This document shows positions 54,485-64,000 of a DNA stretch of 64,000 nt, piece after piece (position 1 is the stretch's first letter; the number at the start of each line of letters is the position of its first letter). The stretch covers positions 806,001-870,000 of the forward strand of contig JASFAU010000003.1 of assembly GCA_039704465.1 (NCBI GenBank). Reading direction: 5' to 3'. This DNA is from Plasmodiophora brassicae. Lineage: Eukaryota; Endomyxa; Phytomyxea; Plasmodiophorida; Plasmodiophoridae. Made by a program: the position numbers and the translations under genes. Under the pieces are notes generated by a model. It was not told the DNA's origin. It made no database searches and saw only the letters and a list, made by a program, of their open reading frames with translations.

Positions 54485-56641
54485 ATGGTGGTCATGTCGC
54501 CTGTGTCGCCTGTCCTCCTGTCCTGTTTCGCTGTCGTCGCATGGGGTCAAGCGACGCGATTGCCGCACGACGTCTACCAGGACGCGATGTCCGCATTCGA
54601 CAAGGGCGATTATCCGGCAGGTCGGTGGCCGGCGATGCCCCGCAACTCTGTTGCTGCCCTGACGCGTTAGTGGTCAGCGATTGAGTCGTACTCATTGCTG
54701 CGCGAGATGATGCCAGGGTCGAAAGAGGTGATATACAACCTCGGTATGGCGCATGAATTTCATGGCGATATGGCGCGATGCATTGAGACGTACGAGAACG
54801 GGATCGCGCTATTCCCCGACGATGGGCGGATGTATTTGCACATGTGCCGATCCATTGCTGAGAAGCTCAACCAGGGGATCGATGTCGACCTGACCGACGA
54901 CCAGATCATATCCACGTGCCGTCAGGCGGTTCACCTATTGCCCGAAGATGACCCTGAGCCTCTTGACGTGCTCGGATCCGTTCTGCTGCTAATGCGTTAC
55001 AAGGAGGGTATCCCCACCATGGAGAGGTGGGTTGCTCGGTTCGGCGGCTCATCTCCGCCTGTTCGAGTGGCGAGCGTCAAGGCAAACATCGCGTCAGCCC
55101 TCCTGTGGCATGGGGATTATCGCCGAGCCTGGAACGTCGCTGTGGAGGCCATGCGCCTCGACGACAATCCAGGAACGGTTTCAGCGGCCGCCAACATTCG
55201 TTCAATCGGTTGGCCAATGGATCCAGTTGCTTGGGCCCTGAAGTCGCGTTACGTACATGAGTTTGTCGGCAACCTCAGCATTTATGACCCGCGTGTCTGT
55301 TTATCGGGGTCATGGCGCCTGGCGCTGAACTGGTCTGAGGAAGCCGATGCCGGCCAAGGCGATGTTCACGTGGAACTCCTCAACCGTGGCAATGCCATGC
55401 AGACGTATGGCCAGCCGAACGATCCTGAATTCGTCGGGAAGCCAATCCCAAAGTATCCACATGCGTTCCATGAGCGTTTCATGTACCGTATCTATTTACG
55501 AGAGGCATTCATGGCCGGGAGTGGTATCGTGCATGGCAATTGCGCTGTGTATTCTGGTACGTAGCGCGGCGTCGCTAGTGTTCACTGCCGTTTGCCTGAA
55601 GATGCTTGCTAGGTGGTCACCACGTCAACGTCGATCTTCACACGCTCCCGACAAGCGATGAGGGGGTCCGGATCATTGAGATCGACTGCCCGGTCGCCAG
55701 CATCATCCAGCATCAGATGGTCAACTATTACCATTTTATACTGGAAGCGTTCCCAAAGATGCTGCTCTTGGTGGAGCATGTCATGTCCGATCCCGGCAAT
55801 GCCGATTGCAAACTCCTGCTGCCTCCGGCAGGGTGGGCCGGTTTTATCGACGACGTTCTGGCCATGACCGAATTCGATTCGGTTCGCGACCGCATTCTTC
55901 GCTACCCTCTACCGCCGACATTATCACGTTACCATTTCCGAGCCGGCTTGCACCTGGTGGACTGGATTCATCCTGCTGAGGATGTCCACAAGACCCTCGC
56001 CAAGAACGCGTGGGGCGTGTACTGGCCTCCTCGAGCAGCAATTCTTCGCGTCCAGGCGTTCTTCCATGGCGCTCTTCGCCGGCGTGGCAGGTACGCGCGG
56101 CATCATACGATCGGCGTATTGTGACCGGCGTCTGCGTCTGCGTCGCAGGTTTCCGGACACGACAGGGACGGATGACGAAATCGTTTACGTGTCAAGGAAG
56201 TTTAAGAAGAACGTGCGGGCGTTCCCAAATGAGAATGACTTCATTGCGTTTCTTCGAGAGCGTTTCGGGCAACGGCTGCGGATTCATGTCGGGAATGAGA
56301 CGCTGCTCGACCAGGTCGCCATGTTCGCGAAGGCAAAGATCGTGGTGGGCGCCCATGGTGCCGGCCTGACGAACTTCGCGTTTACCCAACCGGGTGCCGT
56401 CCTGATCATGTTCCCTGGGCGACCTCATATCGACTTCTGCTTCGGGCACCTAGTCGCCGCATTGGGTCGCCGCCACATCGTCATGAGCACGATTCCTGGC
56501 AGTTTCTATTATGGCAACTTCCCGGCCATCACCCGACCATCCATGGTCCTTGTTGCAGAAACAATTGAAAACGCTCTTCGTCAACGTGCCAGCACTGAAG
56601 GCGACGTATCTGAGGAGCCTAGCGTTCACGACGATCTTTAA
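54485..56641 (+). CDS. GT61-family glycosyltransferase, secretory pathway
   Basis: Four exons (54485..54620, 54678..55556, 55613..56090, 56149..56641) give 661 residues; introns 56-58 nt. A signal sequence (SPVLLSCFAVVAWGQA) begins the protein. TPR-like helices (IYNLGMAHEFHGDMARCIETYENGI, then LWHGDYRRAWNVAVEAMRL) fill about residues 60-230. The C-terminal 330 residues match the GT61 (DUF563) fold of EOGT, POMGNT2 and plant xylan arabinosyltransferases: QHQMVNYYHFILEAFPKMLLL, IVYVSRK, and KAKIVVGAHGAGLTNFAF-QPGAVLIMFPG. It probably adds GlcNAc or pentose in the ER or Golgi. The TPR leader before GT61 is unusual. Confidence 0.85.
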
Positions 56642-57144
56642 AACGTATGACCTTCCTTTCTGTTCATTGTCACGAATCGCCTGCTCGAGACGGAGGTTCC
56701 CAGCAACGTACTGCGAACGAAGAGACCGAACCCATGCCCTCGTTTAAGATGGAGCACCAGGAGCCGCCCGATACCCGTTATGTCGTTCCGAGTGTACTGG
56801 CGTCTGTATTTCGCCGACCATCGAAACGAGATCGAGCGGCGCGTGAAGTCGATGCCGTACCTGCCTGACATGTCGGTCCGATTCCGGAGGATGATGGCCA
56901 ACAGTCAATCATCCCGGATGGCAGGTCGTCGCCAACCTTCAACAGGCCTGGTTCGCCGAGTCTCCTCGTCTGACCAAACGTGGGCAGTATGGCATTCGTC
57001 AATGTGCACGGCAGCAATCGTCATGACGAAGGTCCCGTCGCTCAATGTAAGTGCTTCGGAACCATTATCCAGAACGGCCGACCGCAGGCGGCGTCAGTGG
57101 TCATGGTAAACCTGACAATGTGATATTGTTCGTCACCCGCGTAG

Positions 57145-57258
57145 ATGAACCGGCTGACCCCGATTTCCGACATCGAAAGCGGGTACCGGCTATGTCTCCA
57201 AGGCGACCTGACGGCGCTGGCCGCCAATGCCATTGTCAACGCGGACAACAAGAGATAA
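57145..57258 (+). pseudogene. Truncated macro-domain fragment
   Basis: 38 codons from an ATG at 57145 read YRLCLQGDLTALAANAIVNADNK and then stop. The GDLTALAANAIVNADN phrase is the N-terminal ADP-ribose-binding signature of macro domains (GD-T-L-x-V-D-A-I-V-N-A-A-N). The rest of the domain is absent and the next gene begins 107 bp on. Upstream sequence (56642-57144) has open pieces but no coherent gene. Confidence 0.6.
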
Positions 57259-57365
57259 TGGTCGGGCGGTGGCGTTTGTAGTGCCCTCTTGCCTGCCAAT
57301 AAGAAAACCATTCTCGTCGTGTACTAAAGTGGGAATGCCTTATCAGATAGAAACAGTTCCTTCGT

Positions 57366-58598
57366 TTACAACTCTTTCCGAGCTTTCTTACTAGGCCTAG
57401 AATCCTTGTCGCGGTTCTTCTTTGTCTTCACCTTCCGTGTGTCATCATCGCCCTCAGGCGTCGCCTTCCGTTTCTTCTTCATCGACTTTGACTTGCGTCC
57501 CGCTGCTGAACCCAACTTGTCACTAGTCGCCGCCTTCCGTTCCTTCTTCATCGACTTTGACTTGCGCCCCGCTGCTGAGTCCAACTCGTCATTAGCCACC
57601 GCCTTCCGTTTCTTCTTCGTAGACTTCGATTCCGAACCGCCATCAACGTGCGTCTCGGCTGACTCGGCCTTCGACTTCATCTTCTTGCTCTCCTTCGTCT
57701 TCTTTGTCCGCTTTGCCTGCTTGTCCTCCTCATTAGACTTGGAGGTGCTTACCGTTGGCGGCACAGAGTCGGTTTTCGACGCGGTCGATTGTGCCTTCGC
57801 TGACTTGGCCTTGGTCTTGGACTTCATGTTGTCCTTGCTCTTCTTCCGCGTCACCGGCTTGCTTTCTTCGCTAGACTGGGAAACGCACGCAACATCAGAC
57901 GGCGTACCGGGTTCTGGGAGCGGTACCCGCAGTCTGTCGTTGGCCATCGATGACCTTGGTGTCGGGAACCAATCGTCCTCAAGACGGCTTGTACTTGGAC
58001 ATGACATACCGAGCCCGAACCGGCCCGACGTCGCGATAGCGCTCATATGCATATACAGGGACTCCTGGGAGTCGGCAGCGCGTTCAGCTTTCTCGTTCAG
58101 CTTCTGTTGGAAATACTCCTCGATGGTCTTCTTGTTCGTCACGGTCTTCACGCCCGACGATGGTGCATCCTCGGCCACACTGTTGACGGTGGCTTTGTCG
58201 CGTCGCCCAAAGATCTCGTTCATGTCTGCCGACGAGTAGTTGGACGTATCCTTGGCGCGCTTGAACTTGCCATAGAGCTGGCTGCGAGCCCGATGTTTAC
58301 CGATTGTAGCCGTCGTGTTGCATGCCGCGGAGGTATCCGGTGCTGGTTCGCCAGAACTCAGTCGCTTCAGCAGGTCGTTAAAGGCAGACGTCGCAGCCGT
58401 CCATGTCTCATCGCGGCCGGCCTTGACGGTCCCAATCCCGTCGTTGCCCTTCTTCACACGCACCCGCAAGCACTCAACTGACCCATTCGATTTCTTGCCA
58501 AGTCCTGACCCTGCTGACCACCCCATGTTCTGCATCAGCTTGTACCCAACACTACCCTGTTGGTCGGCCCAGAAGGAGGGCCCATGTCGCGATCCCAT
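57366..58598 (-). CDS. PINX1/Gno1-like G-patch protein
   Basis: Single exon, 410 codons from the ATG at 58598. The start is followed by a G-patch: VGYKLMQNMGWSAGSGLGKKSNGSVECLRVRVKKGNDGIG, the pattern of PinX1/Pxr1, a cofactor of the DEAH helicase Prp43 in ribosome biogenesis and a telomerase inhibitor in animals. Conserved residues after it are TWTAATSAFNDLLKRL and RARSQLYGKFKRAKDTSNYSSADMNEIFG. The C-terminal 170 residues are Lys/Ser-rich, with tandem copies of a unit SAAGRKSKSMKKxRKA (three copies near 57465-57600), typical of nucleolar tails. Confidence 0.9.
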   Translation of the reverse strand: MGSRHGPSFWADQQGSVGYKLMQNMGWSAGSGLGKKSNGSVECLRVRVKKGNDGIGTVKAGRDETWTAATSAFNDLLKRLSSGEPAPDTSAACNTTATIGKHRARSQLYGKFKRAKDTSNYSSADMNEIFGRRDKATVNSVAEDAPSSGVKTVTNKKTIEEYFQQKLNEKAERAADSQESLYMHMSAIATSGRFGLGMSCPSTSRLEDDWFPTPRSSMANDRLRVPLPEPGTPSDVACVSQSSEESKPVTRKKSKDNMKSKTKAKSAKAQSTASKTDSVPPTVSTSKSNEEDKQAKRTKKTKESKKMKSKAESAETHVDGGSESKSTKKKRKAVANDELDSAAGRKSKSMKKERKAATSDKLGSAAGRKSKSMKKKRKATPEGDDDTRKVKTKKNRDKDSRPSKKARKEL

Positions 58599-58962
58599 CG
58601 CAGAGACGAGCCCGCGGCCAGCAACCCGACCTACGGACTCCGCCACGGATTCCGCGAGTCGCGCCCGCCCCTCCCAAAGTTGTCGGACGCGCCACGACCA
58701 CCATCGCAGAATGATGCCACCAGGCAGGGTTGTTGGCCAGCCATCCCAGACGCTGTCATGATTTGCACAGCTCGTCGTACCAGCGGTTGCAATTGCGGTC
58801 GCCCGCCGTCCTTGAAGTCGTCTTGCCGTTACAGTTGTATGTCATTGCGGACATATCTCGAAGAAGTGCATCTGCTCTGGGGCTATTTAAGCGGAGCATC
58901 CTGATCCGCTGCCGCACGTACCTTGCGGGTGCGCGGGTACCACAACAAGACGCACCGGGGCC
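58599..58962. other. Divergent promoter region
   Basis: About 360 bp between the divergent PINX1-like and RsuA-like genes. TATTTAA occurs at 58883. No gene recognised. Confidence 0.4.
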
Positions 58963-60038
58963 ATGGTCAACAAGATTATGTCGCAGATAGGCCATGCCCT
59001 GAAGAAGAACCGTTTCACGAAGGATGTGGCTGTCCCGGCGGCGTACGACGGGGATCCGCTGTCCAAGTACGTGGCGAGGTGCGGGACCTGGAGCCGTCGG
59101 TGAGTGGGCGGTACACACGTTGCGATGGCATCCACGCGTCGGCTGAATCCGAATCACGCAGCGATGCGATACGGTATATCAACGAGCGTCATATCTGGGT
59201 CGACGGTAGAAATGTCGTCCATCCGTTCGAACGTATCCGAGCCGGTTCGGTCATTGCCTTCGACGGGTGGCGCCCGTTGCTCCCGGTACCCGTCCGATTA
59301 TTTATTGTATCTTATACGATGGAACATGCTTGGCACACACAGCGGCTAACCTGTGTACGTGTCCGAGGCAGTACAACAAGCGGCATGGCGAGCTCGTCGA
59401 TACAGACGTTCCTAAACGCACGACGATCCGAGGACTGCGAGGCATCAGGACCGTGTTCAAATCTATCGAGGAGTCGTATGACAATCGGAGACTCAAGCTT
59501 CCCAGGCTTATGGCTTCAGGGCGGCTCGACGTTTGCACGGAGGGGCTTCTTGTCATGACGACATGTCCAGACCTGGCGACGCACATTGAAACGACGTACT
59601 CGGTTGGCCACCGAACCTACCTGGCATGTGTCCCTGGAAAGGTCGTTTCGTATTCGTCTGCTGACCGGCGATGGTCGTATGACGCGACTGCTGTCAGGTG
59701 AATGAGGAAGTCCTCAAAGTTCTGGAGTCAGGCACGACAATTTGTGGCATCAAGTTCCCTCCAATGAGCGTTCGGGCACGGGAATATCCCGAAAACACGT
59801 GTACGTCTCAGTTGCTGAATTCTCCAACGGTCCACGCTTACCATCTCGTGCAGGGCTGCAAGTCCAGCTAGAGGAACGGCGGAGCTCCGAGGTGCGACGT
59901 GCGCTCATCTCCGCCGGCCTGTCCATAACCCGCCTGGTACGTACGCAATACGGCCCGTTCCTTCTGAACCAGATCCCGACCGGTTGCATCGACGAAATCG
60001 CGATCCCAGACGATATGAAACAGTTCAAAAAGTGCTGA
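58963..60038 (+). CDS. RsuA/RluB-family pseudouridine synthase
   Basis: Isomerises a uridine in RNA, probably organellar rRNA. Five exons (58963..59099, 59162..59306, 59372..59641, 59698..59800, 59854..60038) give 279 residues; introns 53-65 nt. Residues about 30-85 are an S4 RNA-binding domain (LSKYVARCGTWSRRDAIRYI, GRNVVHPFERIRAGSVIAFDG). The synthase domain follows: VRLFIYNKRHGELVDT, catalytic ASGRLDVCTEGLLVMTT (Asp of GRLD), TYLACVPGK, then TWLQVQLEERRSSEVRRALISAGLSITRLVRTQYGPFLL. All but one junction recreate family motifs exactly. The N-terminus is basic and may be an organelle-targeting signal. Confidence 0.9.
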
Positions 60039-60302
60039 CGGCTACCCATCCAGCCGACCGTGACTGCTCCTGTGTGTACTGTATTGTAGGGGTCGGCGCG
60101 GTTTGATTTGGGATGCCGTACAATAGTTTAGTTTGGTTCAGTTTAGTTTGACATCGAGCGCAAACCAACCGGTTTGAGTATTCCAAACCGGTTTAAAGCG
60201 TGGTTTAACTGGTCAATGCCGGCGCTGGGGCTCCGCAGTCCGCCACGGTGTCCGGCGTCGGGCATACATAACCCACCCGGGACCCGCCCCCGCGCTCTCT
60301 CT

Positions 60303-61857
60303 TGCGTCATCGACTCCCCATACATCGAACCAGGAACGGGTGTTGGAAAACGTGTTGGAACGGCTCTCTCTGAACGTTTATCGGATCTCGGAATCGACGA
60401 CAAGATTCTGGCCGTTTTAAACGATAACGGCAGTGACGCTATTGCAGCTGCTGAATATTTATCGAATGTTAAGACTCCATACCCGGCGGCTGTATTGTCA
60501 ACGAAAGCCATCTCCTTCGATGCGCGATACATACTCTCCAACTGGGCGTCAAATCTGCAGTAGAGTGGTTTGAGCCGGTCCTGGGCAATCTTCGTTCGTT
60601 GTTGTCGACAATTCGCATGAGCAAGGTCAGGCGGGATATCTTTCGCTCGATTTGCCGTTCTATGTCGAATGTCGAAAGGGAACCACCTTGCCCGGATTGC
60701 CCAACAAGGTTCAACTCCACCCCACATCATGATCCAGCAGTGTCTGGCTCTTAGGCCCGCTCTGGACCTTATTGCACATCACGAACGTCGCGCAGGTGAA
60801 CTTGACCAGTTCCGCCTTACAAATGCCCAATGGGTTCATATCCAGCACGTGTCGTCGTTCTTAGATCTACCCGCACGACTGTCGACCTTTCTCGGTGGGG
60901 ATAACTATCCGACCATATCGGTCGCGGTTCGTGCCAACGAGAAGATGATTCGCCACTGCCGGGATGTGATCGCGCATCGAAGGAGATGGCTTTCGTTGAC
61001 AATACATCCGCCGGGTATGGAGTCTTAACATTCGATAAATATTCAGCAGCTGCAATCGCGTCACTGCCACGTTTTCCAACACCCGTTCCTGGTTCGATGT
61101 ATGGGAAGTCGATGACGCAAGACAACAGCAGACCAAGCAAAGAATCAATCCAGTGTGCAGTGACGGGATACAGCCCCTGCAACTTAGGGCTGCTCCATCC
61201 ATCGAAGGTAAGGCTAATTTTCGACAACAGAGTGCCGAAGTACTGGACCAACATATTGCGAAGTACGAAATACAGTTACAGAATGCTTCTCTCCACAGTT
61301 CGAGCTGATTTTGGTTGGAAACCAGGGCACAGCCGGAACGCACGATCCTCAGAGACGGTGTGCGGCTCGGAACGTCCAATGACGTATCGGACAATCGCAG
61401 CGTCATTGAGAGCATCAATCTTGGCCGGGACAGACAACGACTCCGTCAGCGTGGTCTGGCGAGATTTCGTGGCCGTCGGCTCCCCACCTTCAACAATGGA
61501 ATGCTTCAGCTGTAGATGCTTGATGACTGTGCCGGTGGACGTGGAAAGGGCCCACGTTTCAGGACAATGGTTGCATTGTCGCATCTTCCCATTATCTCCT
61601 ACGCGCCAATGTCTCTGGTGGCATTTTGCCTCCGGGAGCGACCGACGGCGTTTACGTGGAATGGCCTGGACGACAGATGTACTAGCTTCAGCGACGACCG
61701 TGGCACTCACTGAATCGATAGCACGCGCAGCGATGGCAACGATAGGTGCGACATTTGGGCAAGAGTGTGAAGCATTAAGTTCGACAACGCCGTCGCTCTC
61801 CGAAGATGACGATGAGTCGCTTCGACAGGGCGACACAGCGGCGCGAGGAGCCCGCAT
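60303..61857. mobile_element. Broken hAT-type DNA transposon, split by an inversion
   Basis: Minus strand, 61857 down to about 60955: N-terminal half of a hAT transposase. It has a BED zinc finger (CNHCPETWALSTSTGTVIKHLQLKH) and the first catalytic region (ISLTFDGWSSPKLQGLYPVTAHWID), with frameshifts. Plus strand, 60303 to about 60960: the following half. It has YIEPGTGVGKRVGTALSERL, then KVRRDIFRSICRSM, DCPTRFNST and LGGDNYPTISVA, also with stops. The two halves overlap in an inverted repeat (about 60435-60530 against 60965-61062, near-identical). The element is dead. Short AAACCGGTTT palindromes at 60163-60200 may be the remains of a terminus. Confidence 0.85.
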
Positions 61858-61900
61858 GGAGTCTGACAGGCGCTTCGTTCACGTTGCAGGAACTTTGCCA

Positions 61901-61940
61901 GGTGCCGGGTGTTAGCCGTCGGTGCCGGGTGTTAGCCGTC
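61901..61940. repeat. 20-bp perfect tandem duplication
   Basis: GGTGCCGGGTGTTAGCCGTC occurs twice in a row (61901-61920, 61921-61940), then starts a third time. It lies upstream of the TOM7-like gene. Confidence 0.95.
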
Positions 61941-62026
61941 GGTGTCAGTGCGAGCCGCTGCCGGCGCTGCGCGGGGTCCGTGGCTCGACTGGCGCTCGCA
62001 TTTGCAACCGCCGACAACGAACGACC

Positions 62027-62291
62027 ATGTTCCGCGGCGTCAATGGCGGTGGCTCGTTCGCGGCGGACGACGTCGGCAAGCCGTCTGGCAAGTGGGCGAC
62101 ATTCGACAAGTGCAAACGCAAGGTCGTCAGTGTCGGCCGGGAGGTGGTCCACTGGGGGTTCGTCCCGCTCATCATCGTCCTTGGCTGCCGTCTCGGCTCC
62201 GAGAAGGTAGGCGCTTCATCGCACTGCTGGCCCCCCCTCGTTTGACGATCCGCGACAGGTGTCCCTGACGGAGGCCTTTATACCGATCTAG
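62027..62291 (+). CDS. TOM7-like mitochondrial import subunit
   Basis: Two exons (62027..62206, 62259..62291) give 70 residues; intron 52 nt (GTAGGC...CGACAG). The C-terminal half reads GREVVHWGFVPLIIVLGCRLGSEK, matching the single membrane segment of Tom7 (consensus W-G-F-I-P-L-V-I-Y-L-G). A short exon adds VSLTEAFIPI. Tom7 is a small tail-embedded subunit of the outer-membrane protein import pore. The N-terminal 30 residues (Gly/Asp/Lys) are not conserved in the family, as usual. Confidence 0.75.
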
Positions 62292-62381
62292 ATCGCTGCT
62301 CTCTACAATACAGACACTGAATTCTCTCGGGAGGAAATGGTGTATTGCGATGGTGCGGGGCGGCCGGTGACGCTTTTATGC

Positions 62382-63398
62382 TCAGCAATCCTTGTTGTCA
62401 GTGTTGTTGGTGTTAACAGCGTATGGTGTGCCGGCGCCAGGCATGCCAGGCCGACCACCTCCGTTACGCTGCGGGTGCATGCCACGTTGCCATTCGCGTA
62501 CCGGCTCGGACGGGTCAGTAGGCGCCGCCACCACGCCAGGGGATCCGCCCATCGGCTGCCCTGCTGTCGTCGGTGCACCTGGCTGACCAGGTTGCCCGGA
62601 AGCGGGCATCGCCTGCCCAGTTGTTCCCGGCGCTGGGTGCCCTGCAGCAGCAGGTTGTCCAGGAACAGCAGGTTGCCCAGGAGCAGCAGGTTGCCCAGGA
62701 GAAGCAGGTTGCCCAACAGCAGGAGCAGGTTGCCCAGGAGCAGCGGCAGTCGGTCCGGCAGCAGGCGAGGGGGCGGTAGACGGCGCCGTTGTCACAGGAG
62801 ACTGCGGGTCAGGGAACAGGTTGGCGTTCGGGTTCGAAGCGCAGAGGTTGCTGACGCAGGTGGTGGCATTTGGGCACATGGAGCAGCTGGGCCCTGGTGT
62901 GTATGGCGCCTGGCCAACGACGTTGCCGGGCGTGTAGTAGTGGCAGACGTACGTCTGGACGGAGCTCTGCCCGAACAGCGCACACGTGTTCATGCCGCAG
63001 CCGAACGACGTCGTGTTGCCATGGATGAGCTGCGTGTAATGCTGGCACTGCTGACCGCCGCTGCACTGGCTGCTGCTTGGGTTATAGTTGTTCTTCTCAG
63101 CGCTCCACTTCTGGAACGCAGCGTCGACGGTCATGGCTGGCCAACCCCAGGCGATGTTCTCACCGTAAGAGCTGGTTGGCGGCCCGTGTGAGCTGGGGCA
63201 TCTGTTGGCGGACGCCTGCGCGCTCTGGGCCAGGCCGTTGTCCCAGGACAGAGCCATCATGTTGGCCGCGGTGGGTTGGATCGCGCTGCGAAGGCGGTTG
63301 TGCAAGGCGATGAAGCTGTTCTGCTGGTCGGCTGTGAGCGCGGCATTGCCCAGGCCGATCAATATCAGGGCGAAGGTGGCGGCTGAGAGCTTGTTCAT
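62382..63398 (-). CDS. Secreted CAP-superfamily (SCP/PR-1) protein with Pro/Gln/Gly tail
   Basis: Single exon of 338 codons. A signal peptide (LSAATFALILIGLGNA) is followed by a CAP domain to about residue 160. Visible CAP features are FIALHNRLR, the LSWDNGLAQSAQ helix, GENIAWGW, CQHYTQLIHGNTTSFGCGMNTC and TYVCHYYTPGNVVGQAPY. The His and Glu of the CAP cavity appear present. Six or more cysteines suggest disulfides. After a Cys-rich hinge (CSMCPNATTCVSNLC), 100 residues of Pro/Ala/Gln/Gly repeats (GQPAAPGQPAVPGQPA) probably form an extended, possibly O-glycosylated stalk. CAP proteins occur widely in secreted form; their activity here is unknown. Confidence 0.92.
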   Translation of the reverse strand: MNKLSAATFALILIGLGNAALTADQQNSFIALHNRLRSAIQPTAANMMALSWDNGLAQSAQASANRCPSSHGPPTSSYGENIAWGWPAMTVDAAFQKWSAEKNNYNPSSSQCSGGQQCQHYTQLIHGNTTSFGCGMNTCALFGQSSVQTYVCHYYTPGNVVGQAPYTPGPSCSMCPNATTCVSNLCASNPNANLFPDPQSPVTTAPSTAPSPAAGPTAAAPGQPAPAVGQPASPGQPAAPGQPAVPGQPAAAGHPAPGTTGQAMPASGQPGQPGAPTTAGQPMGGSPGVVAAPTDPSEPVREWQRGMHPQRNGGGRPGMPGAGTPYAVNTNNTDNKDC

Positions 63399-63601
63399 CT
63401 TAGGACAAACGATGGACTATGAGCACGCAGATACCTCTCAGTACAGGAATGGCAACGCCACTTACGTCACGCGTGACGCCCTACATGAGCCGGTACTTCA
63501 GTGCCAGAACGCACACGTGTGTCGCCACCATGAGTCAACTGGGAAACAGCAACTGCCAGCGCGTTCGTTTGTTATGAATGCCAGCGTTTCAGGCAGACGT
63601 T

Positions 63602-64000
63602 TCACCACGGAAGCTCCTCGCCGTTGGCGTGCATGAACGTACCCGCCGACGATATGCTGTACTCATCGATGCGCTTGGCGAGCATAGACGCGGATTCGGC
63701 TGCAGAGACGAACCCCTGGCCGCCCGTCATGTCGGTCTGGACGTAGCCAGGGTGAAGCAGGCCGACGCAGATGCCCTTTGGTTTGAGTTCCAGCGCCAGC
63801 GACACCGTCAACGCGTTCATGGCCGCTTTCGACGCGCGGTACCCGTAGTACCCACCGGACGTGTTGTCGGCGATGGACCCCATGCGCGATGTGATGTTCA
63901 TGATCTTCCCCCTGGGCGACACGATCGGCAACAAGGCCCGCGTAACTCGAACCCATCCCAGGGCGTTCACGTCGATCTGCTCCAGGATCGCGTCCAGATT
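63602..64000 (-). CDS. Short-chain dehydrogenase/reductase (5' part outside window)
   Basis: The frame is open from the window edge to a stop at 63602 (132 codons). It contains the NAG-like NALGWVRV, the active-site Ser in MNITSRMGSI, YYGYRASKAAMNAL (Tyr-x3-Lys catalytic pair), and LHPGYVQTDMTGG (nucleotide-contacting PG motif). This is the C-terminal half of a classical SDR; the NAD(P)-binding N-terminus lies beyond the window. The substrate cannot be inferred. Confidence 0.9.
   Translation of the reverse strand, partial: NLDAILEQIDVNALGWVRVTRALLPIVSPRGKIMNITSRMGSIADNTSGGYYGYRASKAAMNALTVSLALELKPKGICVGLLHPGYVQTDMTGGQGFVSAAESASMLAKRIDEYSISSAGTFMHANGEELPW

Noticed and set aside
57406..58239. 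Phe/Asp-rich plus-strand frame
   Set aside because: Antisense of the Lys-rich tail of the PINX1-like gene.
1..64000. tRNA, rRNA or CRISPR loci
   Set aside because: No cloverleaf, rRNA-like or spaced-repeat pattern was noticed by eye; a tRNAscan and Rfam search would settle this.

Overview
This is nuclear DNA of a eukaryotic microbe. Almost every recognisable gene is split by very short GT-AG introns, mostly 46-65 nt with extremes of 39 and 108, which I could place by restoring conserved protein sequence. Genes are packed on both strands with small gaps, and base composition looks mildly GC-rich. RNF32-like and MORN3-like genes and a long coiled-coil protein suggest a lineage with a flagellated stage. 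The layout would suit a compact-genome protist such as a phytomyxid-type rhizarian, but I cannot name the organism from sequence alone.

Layout. 0-9.6 kb: an Elongin C/Elongin A-like fusion cut by the window edge, several small unrecognised genes, cytosolic seryl-tRNA synthetase, a coiled-coil protein and an UNC-45-like TPR/ARM chaperone. 9.7-14.6 kb: a repeat-rich island bounded by an imperfect terminal inverted repeat with subterminal satellites, holding a dead LINE-type reverse transcriptase and at least one spliced unknown gene. 14.8-24.3 kb: a KEN-box protein, an Rxt3-type chromatin protein, a dead recombinase-like gene, an SLC35-type transporter, an RNPS1-like splicing factor, a Nopp140/SRP40-like protein and a UBE3D-like ubiquitin ligase.

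24.4-38.2 kb: arginase, an EF-hand protein, several small genes, a class II histone deacetylase, cytochrome oxidase subunit VIa, an intron-bearing DGQHR-domain protein, a TPR protein and a large unknown. 38.6-54 kb: a pseudouridine glycosidase/kinase fusion carrying a one-base frameshift, an ABHD hydrolase, an RNF32-like double-RING ligase, phosphoserine phosphatase, a MORN3-like protein with an EF-hand tail, ZW10 and a CNNM-type transporter. 54.4-64 kb: a GT61 glycosyltransferase, a truncated macro domain, a PINX1-like G-patch protein, an RsuA/RluB pseudouridine synthase, a hAT transposon broken by an inversion, a TOM7-like protein, a secreted CAP protein and the end of a short-chain dehydrogenase.

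The genes are not an operon or a single system. Recurrent themes are RNA and ribosome work (SerRS, RNPS1, Nopp140, PINX1, RsuA), ubiquitin (Elongin, UBE3D, RNF32), chromatin (Rxt3, HDAC) and flagellum-associated families. The most unusual items are protein fusions (Elongin C-A, MORN3-EF), the DGQHR gene, an 84-bp inverted repeat inside a gene and the inverted hAT element. Exon limits are given only where restored frame and homology support them. Unresolved ones are flagged.
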